This document shows, in pieces, positions 1-8,403 of a stretch of DNA of 47,480 nucleotides. Under the pieces are notes generated by a model, which did not search any database, was not told where the DNA came from, and saw only the letters and a list, made by a program, of their open reading frames with translations. Each line of letters begins with the position of its first letter. The stretch's first letter is position 1. The position numbers were made by a program, and so were the translations under genes. Origin of the DNA: JAJPKK01 sp035311445 (GTDB taxonomy: Bacteria; Pseudomonadota; Alphaproteobacteria; Rhizobiales; Xanthobacteraceae); the NCBI GenBank assembly GCA_035311445.1, contig DATGCX010000360.1:1-47480 (forward strand). The letters run 5' to 3'.

Positions 1-125
1 ATGGGGTGCCTTACGGAGGCGCCTGCTCCAAGCATACTCGATCTATCTTTGGTAGAAAGTTGCTGAGTCAGGGTTGTGCGTAAATTGAGTCAGGGAATTG
101 CGTTCCCCGACACCCGCGCTTCGCG

Positions 126-2543
126 TCAGATGTCGATGGTAGCGCTGAGGGAGTTTTCCTGGATGAAGTCGCGGCGCGGCTCGACCACATCGCCCATCAG
201 CTTGGTGAAGATGTCGTCGGCGTCATCGGCCTCCTTGATTTTCACCTGCAGGAGCGAGCGCGCATTGGTGTCGAGCGTCGTTTCCCATAGTTGGCTCGGG
301 TTCATCTCGCCGAGACCTTTGTAACGTTGGAGCGTAATGTTCTTGCGGCCAGTGGCGGTGACTGCCTCAAACAGACCGACCGGGCCATGGATGGAAATTT
401 CCTCGCTCTTGCGACGTAGGACACCGGAGCGCGGATAGTTTTCCCGAAGCGAGGGAGCAAGTTCGTCCAGCTTGCGGGCATCCGTCGAACCGAGCAGCGC
501 ATGGTCGATAGCCGCGACCTCCTTGACGCCGCGGACGGTCCGCTCGAAACGAAAGCCTTCGCCCTCCAGGAACGAGCCTTCCCATCCGCGCTCGGTTTCC
601 TCGGAGAGCGCATCGAGCCGCCGCGCGATATAGGGGGCGGCCGCCATCGCTTTTTCGGAATCGCCGAAGATGCTGGCGTTGAGCACCCCGAGAATCGCGG
701 CCTGCTCGATGACCTGGCGATTATAGCGACTATGCAGCCCCGCCAGCACATTACGGATAATCCGGGCCTCCTCGACGAGTCGGCGCAGGTCTTCGCCGGC
801 CCGCTCGCCACCGTTCGCGGGACGCAGCACCGCTTCTTCAAGGCCGCCGGTGATGAGATAGTCCTCAAGCGCCCGCTCGTCCTTGAGATACTGCTCGGAC
901 CTGCCGCGCGTCACCTTGTAGAGCGGCGGCTGGGCGATGAAAAGGTGCCCGCGGTCGATGACCTCACGCATCTGGCGATAGAAAAAGGTGAGCAGCAGGG
1001 TGCGGATGTGAGCGCCATCCACATCGGCGTCCGTCATGATGATGATCTTATGGTAGCGCAGCTTGTCGGCATTGAAATCGTCACTGATGCCGGCACCGAG
1101 CGCCGTGATCAGCGTGCCGATCTCCTGGCTTGACAGCATCTTGTCCATGCGGACGCGCTCGACATTGAGGATCTTGCCGCGCAACGGCAGGACGGCTTGG
1201 AATTCGCGGTTGCGTCCTTGCTTGGCGCTGCCGCCGGCGCTGTCGCCCTCGACGATGAACAGTTCCGATTTGGCCGGATCCCGCTCCTGGCAATCGGCGA
1301 GCTTGCCGGGCAATGAAGAGACCCCGAGCGCGGTCTTGCGGGTCATCTCCCGCGCCTTGCGCGCGGCCTCGCGGGCCGCGGCGGCCTGGATCACCTTGCC
1401 GACAATTGTCTTTGCTTCGCTCGGATGTTCCTCGAACCAAGCCGCCAGCGCTTCGTTGAGGATGCCCTCGACCACCGGGCGCACCTCGGAGGAGACCAGC
1501 TTGTCCTTGGTCTGCGAGGAGAATTTGGGGTCCGGCACCTTGACGGACAATACAGCGGTAAGGCCTTCCCGGCAGTCATCTCCGGTGAGCGCGACTTTCT
1601 CTTTTTTTGCGACTCCGCCCTGCTCCGCATAGCCGGTCACCTGGCGGGTCAAGGCGCCGCGAAAGCCAGCAAGATGCGTACCGCCGTCGCGCTGCGGGAT
1701 ATTGTTGGTGAAGCAAAGCACGGCCTCATGGTAGCCGTCATTCCACCACAGCGCGCACTCCACGCCGATACCGTCGCGCTCGGCCTTGACCATGATCGGC
1801 TTGGAGACCAGCGGCGTCTTGTTGCGATCGAGATACCGCACAAAGGCCTCGACGCCGCCCTCATAGCGAATTTCCTCGCGCTTCTCGACGGCATGACGCC
1901 GATCGGACAACACGATGCGAACGCCGGAATTGAGAAACGCCAGCTCGCGGAGGCGGTGTTCCAGCGTTGCCCAATCAAATTCTGTCATGGAAAACGTGCG
2001 GGGCGACGGCAGGAACGTCACCTCCGTGCCCCGTCGGTCACAGGCCGGACCGGCTTCGGCCAACGGCGCGACGGCATCACCATCGCGAAATTCCATGAAG
2101 TGCTCTTTGCCTTCGCGCCAGATCCGGAGTTTGAGCCAGCTCGACAGCGCATTGACGACCGAAACACCGACACCATGCAGGCCGCCTGCAACCTTGTACG
2201 AGTTCTGGTCGAATTTGCCGCCGGCGTGAAGCTGGGTCATGATCACTTCCGCGGCCGACACTCCTTCGCTGTGAATGTCAGTCGGAATGCCGCGCCCGTC
2301 GTCACGCACCGTACACGAGCCGTCCGGGTTGAGCGCGACGGTGACCTCCTTGGCGTAGCCGGCCAGTGCCTCATCGATCGCGTTGTCGACGACCTCATAG
2401 ACCATATGGTGCAGACCCGAACCGTCGTCGGTGTCGCCGATATACATGCCCGGGCGCTTACGCACCGCATCGAGGCCTTTGAGGACCTTGATCGATTCCG
2501 CGCCATAGTCGGAAATAGCGGTTTTGCGGGCGGGTTCAGCCAT
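126..2543 (-). CDS. gyrB: DNA gyrase subunit B
   Basis: This is the ATPase subunit of type II topoisomerase; with GyrA it introduces negative supercoils ahead of replication forks. The GHKL ATPase domain is at the N-terminus (VVDNAIDEALAGYA with the catalytic Glu/Asn region, then GGLHGVGVSVVNALS). The Toprim part has FIVEGDSAGGSAKQGR and the metal-binding MTDADVDGAHIRTL. The C-terminus has QRYKGLGEMNPSQLW. The frame is open up to 2594, but I prefer the ATG at 2543 because the protein then begins MAEPARKT, as alphaproteobacterial GyrB proteins do; this gives 805 residues, a normal length. Neither candidate start has a strong ribosome-binding site. The gene follows recF on the same strand with a gap of about 270 bp, the usual dnaA-dnaN-recF-gyrB order. 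Identification is very secure; only the start is open. Confidence 0.97.
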   Translation of the reverse strand: MAEPARKTAISDYGAESIKVLKGLDAVRKRPGMYIGDTDDGSGLHHMVYEVVDNAIDEALAGYAKEVTVALNPDGSCTVRDDGRGIPTDIHSEGVSAAEVIMTQLHAGGKFDQNSYKVAGGLHGVGVSVVNALSSWLKLRIWREGKEHFMEFRDGDAVAPLAEAGPACDRRGTEVTFLPSPRTFSMTEFDWATLEHRLRELAFLNSGVRIVLSDRRHAVEKREEIRYEGGVEAFVRYLDRNKTPLVSKPIMVKAERDGIGVECALWWNDGYHEAVLCFTNNIPQRDGGTHLAGFRGALTRQVTGYAEQGGVAKKEKVALTGDDCREGLTAVLSVKVPDPKFSSQTKDKLVSSEVRPVVEGILNEALAAWFEEHPSEAKTIVGKVIQAAAAREAARKAREMTRKTALGVSSLPGKLADCQERDPAKSELFIVEGDSAGGSAKQGRNREFQAVLPLRGKILNVERVRMDKMLSSQEIGTLITALGAGISDDFNADKLRYHKIIIMTDADVDGAHIRTLLLTFFYRQMREVIDRGHLFIAQPPLYKVTRGRSEQYLKDERALEDYLITGGLEEAVLRPANGGERAGEDLRRLVEEARIIRNVLAGLHSRYNRQVIEQAAILGVLNASIFGDSEKAMAAAPYIARRLDALSEETERGWEGSFLEGEGFRFERTVRGVKEVAAIDHALLGSTDARKLDELAPSLRENYPRSGVLRRKSEEISIHGPVGLFEAVTATGRKNITLQRYKGLGEMNPSQLWETTLDTNARSLLQVKIKEADDADDIFTKLMGDVVEPRRDFIQENSLSATIDI

Positions 2544-2814
2544 GAAAAGGATGTCGTTCGGTTCCGGGATTGCGACGGCTCCGCGTCTCTTCATCTGACA
2601 CGAATCCGGGGCGGCGTACAGCGCAAATTGACATAGTTTAAGTGGTTGTCTTGCAATGAAATTTCAAGTGCGATCTACGAATTTCGGCGGGCCCTTGCTG
2701 CAGTGCGAATCGCGTGAAACTGACCATCCATTTTAGGGCGCGGAACCGCATGACATGACCAAGTTCCGGCAGCCCCCGCAAGGGCCTTCGCATTCAAATC
2801 GTGATGCATAGACC

Positions 2815-3978
2815 TCAGAGATCTCGCACGTCGATCATGTCGGCGCGCGATGCGATGTGGTCGAACGCCGTTGGATCAGCGCCCGTCATCCATACCTGTG
2901 ATCCGAGGCGATCAAGCGCATCAAAGAGCGCGCCGCGCCTCTGCGGATCAAGATGCGCCACGACCTCGTCGAGCAGGATGACCGGTGCCGTACCGGTCAT
3001 CCTGCCGACCAGCGCCGCATGGGCGAGTACCAGTCCGATCAGCAAGGCCTTCTGTTCGCCGGTAGAAGCGTTGCCTGCTGCAATAGATTTTTCGCGGTAG
3101 CGCACCACAAGATCAGTCAAATGCGGGCCCTCAAGCGTGCGGCCGGCGGCGGCATCGCGCGCACGGTTTTCCTTGAGCACCACCCGATAGCGATCCTCTA
3201 CGTCGACGGCGGGGTGCGTCAGCACCACGGACTCCAACCAGCCATCGAGGGAGAGCTCGGCGGACGGAAAGCCAAATTGCGCGTTGCGCCGCCCTGCCAC
3301 GACGGCAGAGAGGCGCCGCACAGTCTCGGCTCGGGCCGCCGCAACCGCAACTGCAACTTCAGCGGTCTCGTGCTCGGCGGCGTCAAGCCAATGCGGATCG
3401 GGTTCATGGTTCTCGAGCAACCGGTTGCGTGATCGCAAAGCGCGCTCCAACGCCGACACCCGCGAAGCGTGAGTTGCGTCGACGGCAAGCACAAAGCGAT
3501 CGAGGAATCGCCTCCGCTCCGATGCGGGCCCGAGAAACAGGCCGTCCATGGAAGGGACAAGCCACACCACACGCAGGTGATCCGCGAACGCGGTCGCGGA
3601 GGCGACGGGCTCACGGTCGATTCGGCACTTTCGGGACAGCACCGCTTCATCCGCCATTCCCGGCTCTATGCCAGTGCCGAGCGTAGCCAGCCCCAAGGCA
3701 CCGTCGACTTCCGCGGAAACCGCCCATGACCCGCCATAACGGCCGCGGCGGCTGCCGCTATTCCCGCCGTCGCCGTCTGTAGAGGCGATCTCGTCGAGCT
3801 GGGCGCGGCGCAGTCCCCGCCCTGGTGACAGGAACGAGATCGCCTCCAGCACGTTGGTCTTGCCGGCGCCATTGGGGCCGCAGAGCGCTAGCAGATTTGC
3901 CGTGGGCGCCATAGTGGCGCTGCGATAACTGCGAAAATTGGTGAGCGTCAATCGGGATATGCGGGCGGCATCGGTCAC
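2815..3978 (-). CDS. recF: DNA replication/repair protein RecF
   Basis: RecF is an SMC-like ATPase that helps load RecA at single-strand gaps with RecO and RecR. The N-terminus reads RISRLTLTNFRSYRS, followed by the Walker A motif CGPNGAGKTNVLEAISFL. The ABC-type signature is around STGEQKALLIGLVLAHA, and the Walker B region is PVILLDEVVAHLD. The frame is open to 4059, which would overlap dnaN. I chose the GTG at 3978 because it follows AAGAGG at good spacing, removes the overlap and gives 387 residues, normal for the family. It lies 26 bp behind dnaN and is probably co-transcribed with it. Confidence 0.95.
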   Translation of the reverse strand: MTDAARISRLTLTNFRSYRSATMAPTANLLALCGPNGAGKTNVLEAISFLSPGRGLRRAQLDEIASTDGDGGNSGSRRGRYGGSWAVSAEVDGALGLATLGTGIEPGMADEAVLSRKCRIDREPVASATAFADHLRVVWLVPSMDGLFLGPASERRRFLDRFVLAVDATHASRVSALERALRSRNRLLENHEPDPHWLDAAEHETAEVAVAVAAARAETVRRLSAVVAGRRNAQFGFPSAELSLDGWLESVVLTHPAVDVEDRYRVVLKENRARDAAAGRTLEGPHLTDLVVRYREKSIAAGNASTGEQKALLIGLVLAHAALVGRMTGTAPVILLDEVVAHLDPQRRGALFDALDRLGSQVWMTGADPTAFDHIASRADMIDVRDL

Positions 3979-4004
3979 GAACTCGGCCTCTTGGCCGCTG
4001 CGCG

Positions 4005-5123
4005 CTAGACCCGCATCGGCATCAGCACATAAAGCGCCCCCTTTGCTTCCTTCTCGCACAGCAATGTAGGCGAACCAGGGTCTGCCAGCTTGAGCACCGC
4101 CGTATCGCCTTCGAGTTGGGCCGCAATATCAAGTAGATATCGCGAATTGAACCCGATATCGAGCGGATCGGCCTCATAGCCGACTTCAAGTTCCTCGGTG
4201 GCGCTGCCCGAGTCCGGGTTGGTGACCGAAAGCACCAGACGCCCGGCCGAAAGCGAGAGCTTGACGGCGCGGCCGCGTTCGCTCGCAACCGTCGAGACTC
4301 GATCAACCGCCTGTTCGAAGTCCTTTTTATCGACTTCCAGCAGCTTGTCATTGCCAAGCGGAATCACCCGGCCGTAGTCCGGGAATGTGCCATCGATCAG
4401 CTTCGAGGTCAGGACGGCGCCATCAAAGGCCAGCCGGATCTTCGATTGCGACAATTCAATCGTGATTTCGCCTACGCTGCTGTCGAGCAGCCGCTGCACC
4501 TCGCCAACCGTCTTGCGCGGAACGATGACGCCTGGCATGCCCTCGGCGCCGGGCGGCGCTTCGAGCTCGAACTGGGCGAGCCGATGACCGTCGGTTGCGA
4601 CCGCACGCAACATCAAGCCTGTGCCGGTGCCAACGGTATGGAGATAGATACCGTTGAGATAGTACCTAGTCTCTTCAGTTGAAATGGCGAATTGAGTCTT
4701 GTCGATCAAACGCTTGAGATCCGCAGCACCGATCACGAATTTGTGGGTGAGTTCGCCCGCCGTCAGGTCGGGAAAATCGCTCTCCGGCAACGTCTGCAGG
4801 GTGAATTTGGAGCGTCCAGCGCGAATCGACATCTGGGCACGGTCGCCCGGCGCTTCCAGCACGATCTGGGCGCCTTCCGGCAGTTTACGCACGATCTCGT
4901 AGAACATATAGGCCGGAACGGTCGTAACGCCGCCTGGATTGACCTCGGCCGTTACGGATTCGATGACTTCGAGGTCGAGATCGGTGGCCTTCAAGGAGAG
5001 ATCGGCGTTTTTGGCACGCAGCAGGACGTTGCCCAGGATCGGAATCGTATTGCGACGCTCGACCACGCGATGCACGTGGGATAGCGACTTGAGCAAATCG
5101 GCGCGTTCGACCGTAATCTTCAT
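4005..5123 (-). CDS. dnaN: DNA polymerase III beta subunit (sliding clamp)
   Basis: This protein forms the ring clamp that tethers DNA polymerase III and other repair proteins to DNA. At 372 residues it has the three-domain clamp length. The N-terminus MKITVERADLLKSLSHVHRVVERR and the C-terminus LYVLMPMRV are typical; the C-terminal MPMR motif lies near the protein-binding cleft. The start ATG at 5123 fits the conserved N-terminus. It sits 193 bp downstream of dnaA with a GC-rich hairpin between them, and just before recF. No unusual substitutions are visible. Confidence 0.97.
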   Translation of the reverse strand: MKITVERADLLKSLSHVHRVVERRNTIPILGNVLLRAKNADLSLKATDLDLEVIESVTAEVNPGGVTTVPAYMFYEIVRKLPEGAQIVLEAPGDRAQMSIRAGRSKFTLQTLPESDFPDLTAGELTHKFVIGAADLKRLIDKTQFAISTEETRYYLNGIYLHTVGTGTGLMLRAVATDGHRLAQFELEAPPGAEGMPGVIVPRKTVGEVQRLLDSSVGEITIELSQSKIRLAFDGAVLTSKLIDGTFPDYGRVIPLGNDKLLEVDKKDFEQAVDRVSTVASERGRAVKLSLSAGRLVLSVTNPDSGSATEELEVGYEADPLDIGFNSRYLLDIAAQLEGDTAVLKLADPGSPTLLCEKEAKGALYVLMPMRV

Positions 5124-5248
5124 GCGGAACCCCGCCTCAATACATGGATCCGGGCGCCGGAGCGGTGCACCGCTGGCGCCTCGACGTCAATATCCAAAAG
5201 TGCCGTGCCAATGTCGATTCGACAAGCAATTAGGTGGGGACAAAACCA

Positions 5249-5275
5249 CCGCGCCGGCCCGAGGGGCCGGCGCGG
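5249..5275 (-). terminator. GC-rich hairpin between dnaA and dnaN
   Basis: A perfect 12-bp stem (5249-5260 with 5264-5275) closes a 3-base loop. Read on the minus strand, downstream of dnaA, the stem is followed by GGTGGTTTTG, a short U tract. It may act as a weak or partial terminator that separates dnaA from dnaN expression. The U tract is too short to be certain, and it may only be a stabilising 3' hairpin. Confidence 0.5.
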
Positions 5276-5316
5276 GCCTGGTGATCCGGTGCCGCGGCTC
5301 CCGCCGGTGCAGCCCG

Positions 5317-6747
5317 TCACTCCTGCAACTGGCTTTTCAATGCCTCGATTTCGGCCGCAAGGGCATTATCGACCCCTATCAGTGATTCAATCTTGCGGAC
5401 GGCGTGTAACACCGTCGTATGGTCGCGTCCGCCGAAACGCCGACCGATTTCCGGCAACGAGCGTAGCGTCAGCGTCTTGGCAAGATACATGGCTATCTGG
5501 CGCGGTCGCACGACGTTCGCGGTGCGACGCGAGGACAGCAAATCGCTGCGGCTCACGTTGTAGTGACGGGCGACAATGCGCTGGATCTCCTCGATCCGTA
5601 CGCGTTTGAGCTCCAATGGACGCACCAGATCGCGCAATTCGCGTTCGGCAAGTTCCATCGTGATCGGCTGGCTGGTGAGCTTGCTGTGGGCAAGCAAGCG
5701 GTTCAATGCGCCCTCAAGATCACGCCCGTTATGCGTCACGGCGCGCGCGATATAGCTGAGAACCGGCGCCGGCACGTCAAAACCCGGATGATGTGCCCGC
5801 GCTGCCTGAACGCGGGCTGAAAGAATCTCAAGCCGCAACTCCTCGCCGAGCAGGCCGATTTCGACCACCAGGCCGCCAGCAAGGCGCGAGCGGATGCGTT
5901 CGTCGAGGCTTTCAAGCTCGGTGGGAGGCCGGTCGGCAGCGACCACAACCTGACGGCCGCCGTCGATCAGCGAGTTGAGTGTGTGGGAAAATTCCGCCTG
6001 ACTGTTCTTGCCTTGAAGGAATTGCAAATCATCGACTACCAGTACGTCGATGCCCCGCAGCGCGTCCTTGAAGGCGAGCGCGGTCTGGCTCCGCAACGCA
6101 GACGCAAAGCCGTACATGAAGCGTTCGGCGGTGAGATAGAGCGCGTTGCGCTCAGGAGAACTGTTGGTCTTCAACGCTACGGCCTGGAGCAGGTGTGTCT
6201 TTCCCAGGCCCACGCCGGCATGAATGTAGAGCGGATTAAACATCACCGAATCGCCGCGCCGTGCGGTTGCGACCTGCTTGGATGCAGCGTGAGCGAGCGT
6301 GTTGGAGCGGCCGACCACGAAGGATTCGAACGTCAATCGCGGATCGAGTGGCGAGCCGCCCCGGGAATCCTGCACGGCCATGCCGGGTCCTGAGACGGAT
6401 TTCATTTCGTGGCGAAAGTGATTGATATCGCGCTTTTCCAAATGGGGGACCGCAGCCGGGGGGGTGACGGCGCAAGGTTGCGTGCCGCGAATCGCGGCCG
6501 ACCGCACGGACAGGTCGATCCGCGTTACCGCCGGGCGCTCAGACTGCCAGCAGTTGAGCAGTCGCTCGACGTAATGGGACTGAATCCAGCTTTTCAAAAA
6601 CCGCGTTGGCACGGATATGCGCGCCGTATCAGCCTCGATGCTTTCCAGTTCCATACGCGCAAACCAGCTGCTGTAAACAGCTTCCCCAACCTCGGCACGA
6701 AGACGTCCTTTAACGCGCGTCCAGCATTCATCGGGAATCTCGGACAT
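5317..6747 (-). CDS. dnaA: Chromosomal replication initiator protein DnaA
   Basis: DnaA is the AAA+ initiator that binds DnaA boxes and opens the origin. Domain I is at residues 1-80 (DECWTRVKGRLRAEVG). A low-complexity linker runs to about 130. The AAA+ core has Walker A GVGLGKTH (178-185) and Walker B VLVVDD (235-240). Domain IV carries the helix-turn-helix and the DnaA signature, including RRFGGRDHTTVLHA near the C-terminus. At 476 residues it is typical for Hyphomicrobiales. It is followed by dnaN on the same strand. Upstream is an unusually long 1.24-kb gap before rpsT that must hold the dnaA promoter. Walker B reads VVDDLQFL where IDDIQF is more usual; this is conservative. Confidence 0.97.
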   Translation of the reverse strand: MSEIPDECWTRVKGRLRAEVGEAVYSSWFARMELESIEADTARISVPTRFLKSWIQSHYVERLLNCWQSERPAVTRIDLSVRSAAIRGTQPCAVTPPAAVPHLEKRDINHFRHEMKSVSGPGMAVQDSRGGSPLDPRLTFESFVVGRSNTLAHAASKQVATARRGDSVMFNPLYIHAGVGLGKTHLLQAVALKTNSSPERNALYLTAERFMYGFASALRSQTALAFKDALRGIDVLVVDDLQFLQGKNSQAEFSHTLNSLIDGGRQVVVAADRPPTELESLDERIRSRLAGGLVVEIGLLGEELRLEILSARVQAARAHHPGFDVPAPVLSYIARAVTHNGRDLEGALNRLLAHSKLTSQPITMELAERELRDLVRPLELKRVRIEEIQRIVARHYNVSRSDLLSSRRTANVVRPRQIAMYLAKTLTLRSLPEIGRRFGGRDHTTVLHAVRKIESLIGVDNALAAEIEALKSQLQE

Positions 6748-7344
6748 TTCAGTTTCTCACGGGCATTTCGGCGTCCCTTGGACGCAACGATTCGTTGATC
6801 GGAAGGCGGCTTCTCGTCCTCGCAAGCGCGAAGGGATGCCGCCGATGAAGGCGAGGCGAAACTCAGCCGGATTTGAACGGAATAGCGGGGAGGTGACGGT
6901 CAGCCGGTGACCGATGACATCGGATCCTTGCGCCGCCGTCGGGCGAAAGCAGCGGGTCTGTTGGCGCTGGCCGTCACCGCACCGGAGCGAGCATCGAGCA
7001 AGGGCTTAATTTGGCGCGCACACGCAAACATCGGTCGGGTCATATTCATTGATGCCCCCTGTCTCCCAAGTTGATGTACAGCATGTGCAAGGTTACACAT
7101 GCACCGCATACTGACTATTCCGATGCTAAACTGTCGACCGACAGCATAGATACGGCCCAGCCTGTGTGGATCGGCAGCTTAGTTGCTCGCATTCCCGGGC
7201 TTAAATTACGCATCCCAGGAAGAAGCCAACCAAAATTCATACACTGCGAACGCAAACGCCATGCTTTACTAAATGCTGCCGTGTGTGCAGCGCCAAAAAC
7301 ATAGACCGCTCGAAATCCGCTCGCAATCATGTGTGGCGCGCGAC

Positions 7345-7374
7345 AGCAACCTGACAGCTTGCTGTCAGGTTGCT
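7345..7374. repeat. Perfect 14-bp inverted repeat upstream of dnaA
   Basis: Arms AGCAACCTGACAGC (7345-7358) and its exact reverse complement (7361-7374) are separated by two bases. No U tract follows on either strand, so a terminator is unlikely. The position, about 600 bp upstream of the dnaA start and at the edge of the AT-rich stretch, suggests a protein-binding site or a cruciform element. No known consensus is recognised. Confidence 0.7.
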
Positions 7375-7460
7375 AGTGTGTAATGTGCATTCGTGCTGCT
7401 CAAGTGCACCAAACCAAATTATTGAATCTGCAATTCTAATTTGATCTGCCTTTAGACAGG

Positions 7461-7469
7461 TGTGGATGA
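7461..7469 (-). other. Candidate DnaA box
   Basis: TGTGGATGA differs from the reverse complement of the consensus TTATCCACA at one of nine positions. It is the best match in the region, and a second match at 7165-7173 has two differences. A single near-consensus box could serve DnaA autoregulation rather than an origin. Confidence 0.4.
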
Positions 7470-7848
7470 AGGCTGCCGGCAATTGTGGCAAAAAGAATTT
7501 TCATCTCCCCGGCCCGCCTTGGTCATTTCCCAACCCCGACATCGTGCTTACGAGTTAACGCGTTGTGACTACGCAGATTTTCTTGTCCGTTTTTATAGGG
7601 TAACCCCCGGACAGGTCAGGCAAAATCCGGCGCAAAGGGCAAAAGTCTGGCAAGCACAAAATTGGGGCCGCTAAGCCTCGATGACGCTTTTCTAAAGCTA
7701 TTGTGATATTTCTGCAACAAATGACAGTATCGAAATTGAAACAGAACAGATTCATTTTGCAAGACAACATCCCCAGAGTGGGCCGGTGTCAATGGAACCG
7801 GTCATAGGCGTAGCGCGCTCGTCCGGGGTCACCACCGAAGGTGGCCAA

Positions 7849-7890
7849 CCCGGAATCCATAATCCTCGGCCAGTGGTCATGGATTCCGGG
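7849..7890. repeat. Degenerate dispersed palindrome downstream of rpsT
   Basis: CCCGGAATCCAT (7849-7860) is answered by its exact reverse complement at 7879-7890, across 18 bases. The sequence is of the type 'cccggaatccat...' seen as scattered intergenic repeats in Bradyrhizobium-like genomes. A decayed relative lies near 12432-12475. It sits about 100 bp past the rpsT stop and might protect that mRNA's 3' end. Confidence 0.5.
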
Positions 7891-7988
7891 CTCGCCGCCG
7901 AGCCTTGTCATCGAACTGGCCGGAGGCCGGAGCCGTTGGCGCCGCCCGGAATAACGCCGCATATGATTTGAAATTCAAGAACGCCGAA

Positions 7989-8255
7989 CTAGCTGCCGAG
8001 TTTGGCAATCCGGTGAGTCAGTCGGGACACCTTGCGGCTCGCTAATCTCTTGTGAATGATTCCCTTGCGGGCCGCCAGCATAAGAGCGGGCTCGGCCGCG
8101 ACGAGAGCGGCCTGCGCAGCAGCTTTATTGCCGCTCGCGATCGCATCTTCGACATTGCGCAACGAGGTGCGCATGCGCGAGCGGCGTGCTTTATTCACTT
8201 CCGTGCGGCGCGCAATCTTGCGCGTGGCCTTTTTGGCCGATTTGGTGTTGGCCAT
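7989..8255 (-). CDS. rpsT: 30S ribosomal protein S20
   Basis: S20 is a small-subunit protein that binds 16S rRNA. It has 88 residues, is strongly basic and begins MANTKSAKKATRKIARR, with the conserved KGIIHKRLASRKVSRL near the C-terminus. The ATG at 8255 is the only sensible start. The position directly upstream of dnaA on the same strand is the conserved rhizobial arrangement. Confidence 0.97.
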   Translation of the reverse strand: MANTKSAKKATRKIARRTEVNKARRSRMRTSLRNVEDAIASGNKAAAQAALVAAEPALMLAARKGIIHKRLASRKVSRLTHRIAKLGS

Positions 8256-8309
8256 GATCCGTCCGATTTGCTTCCCTGACCGCTAACGCGGCGGCATGAC
8301 AGCCGACGT

Positions 8310-8337
8310 AAAAAAAGCGGCGGCGATATCGCCGCCG
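8310..8337 (-). terminator. Rho-independent terminator of the maeB-aldolase unit
   Basis: A perfect 20-base palindrome with GATATC at its centre (8318-8337) is followed on the minus strand by seven T residues (8316-8310). It lies 66 bp past the aldolase stop and before rpsT, so it separates the metabolic operon from rpsT-dnaA. Confidence 0.85.
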
Positions 8338-8403
8338 GGATGGCATTGCTTATAGTGGGATGGCGCAGAGCCGTCAACGTTAGGTCTGCCGTCATGCAGC
8401 ATT

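Larger units (their letters stand above)
6748..7988. promoter_or_regulatory. Long non-coding dnaA upstream region
   Basis: No convincing gene lies in these 1241 bases; the short open frames have no recognisable content. The stretch 7380-7780 is visibly AT-richer than its surroundings. It holds one near-consensus DnaA box (TGTGGATGA, 7461-7469) and a weaker one (TGTGGATCG, 7165-7173). It also holds a perfect 14-bp-arm inverted repeat (7345-7374), a 7-bp-arm dyad GCATGTG/CACATGC (7081-7102), a small CGGTCA/TGACCG dyad (6897-6913) and a degenerate dispersed palindrome (7849-7890). It is certainly the dnaA promoter region. It could hold oriC, but I do not see a DnaA-box cluster, and in several related genomes oriC is near hemE instead. 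Confidence 0.6.

Noticed and set aside
64..95. Direct repeat TGAGTCAGGG (64-73 and 86-95) downstream of gyrB
   Set aside because: Two short copies 22 bp apart with no further structure; could be chance.
7555..7770. Small minus-strand ORF in the dnaA upstream gap
   Set aside because: It has no ribosome-binding site, no recognisable domain, and lies in an AT-rich regulatory stretch.
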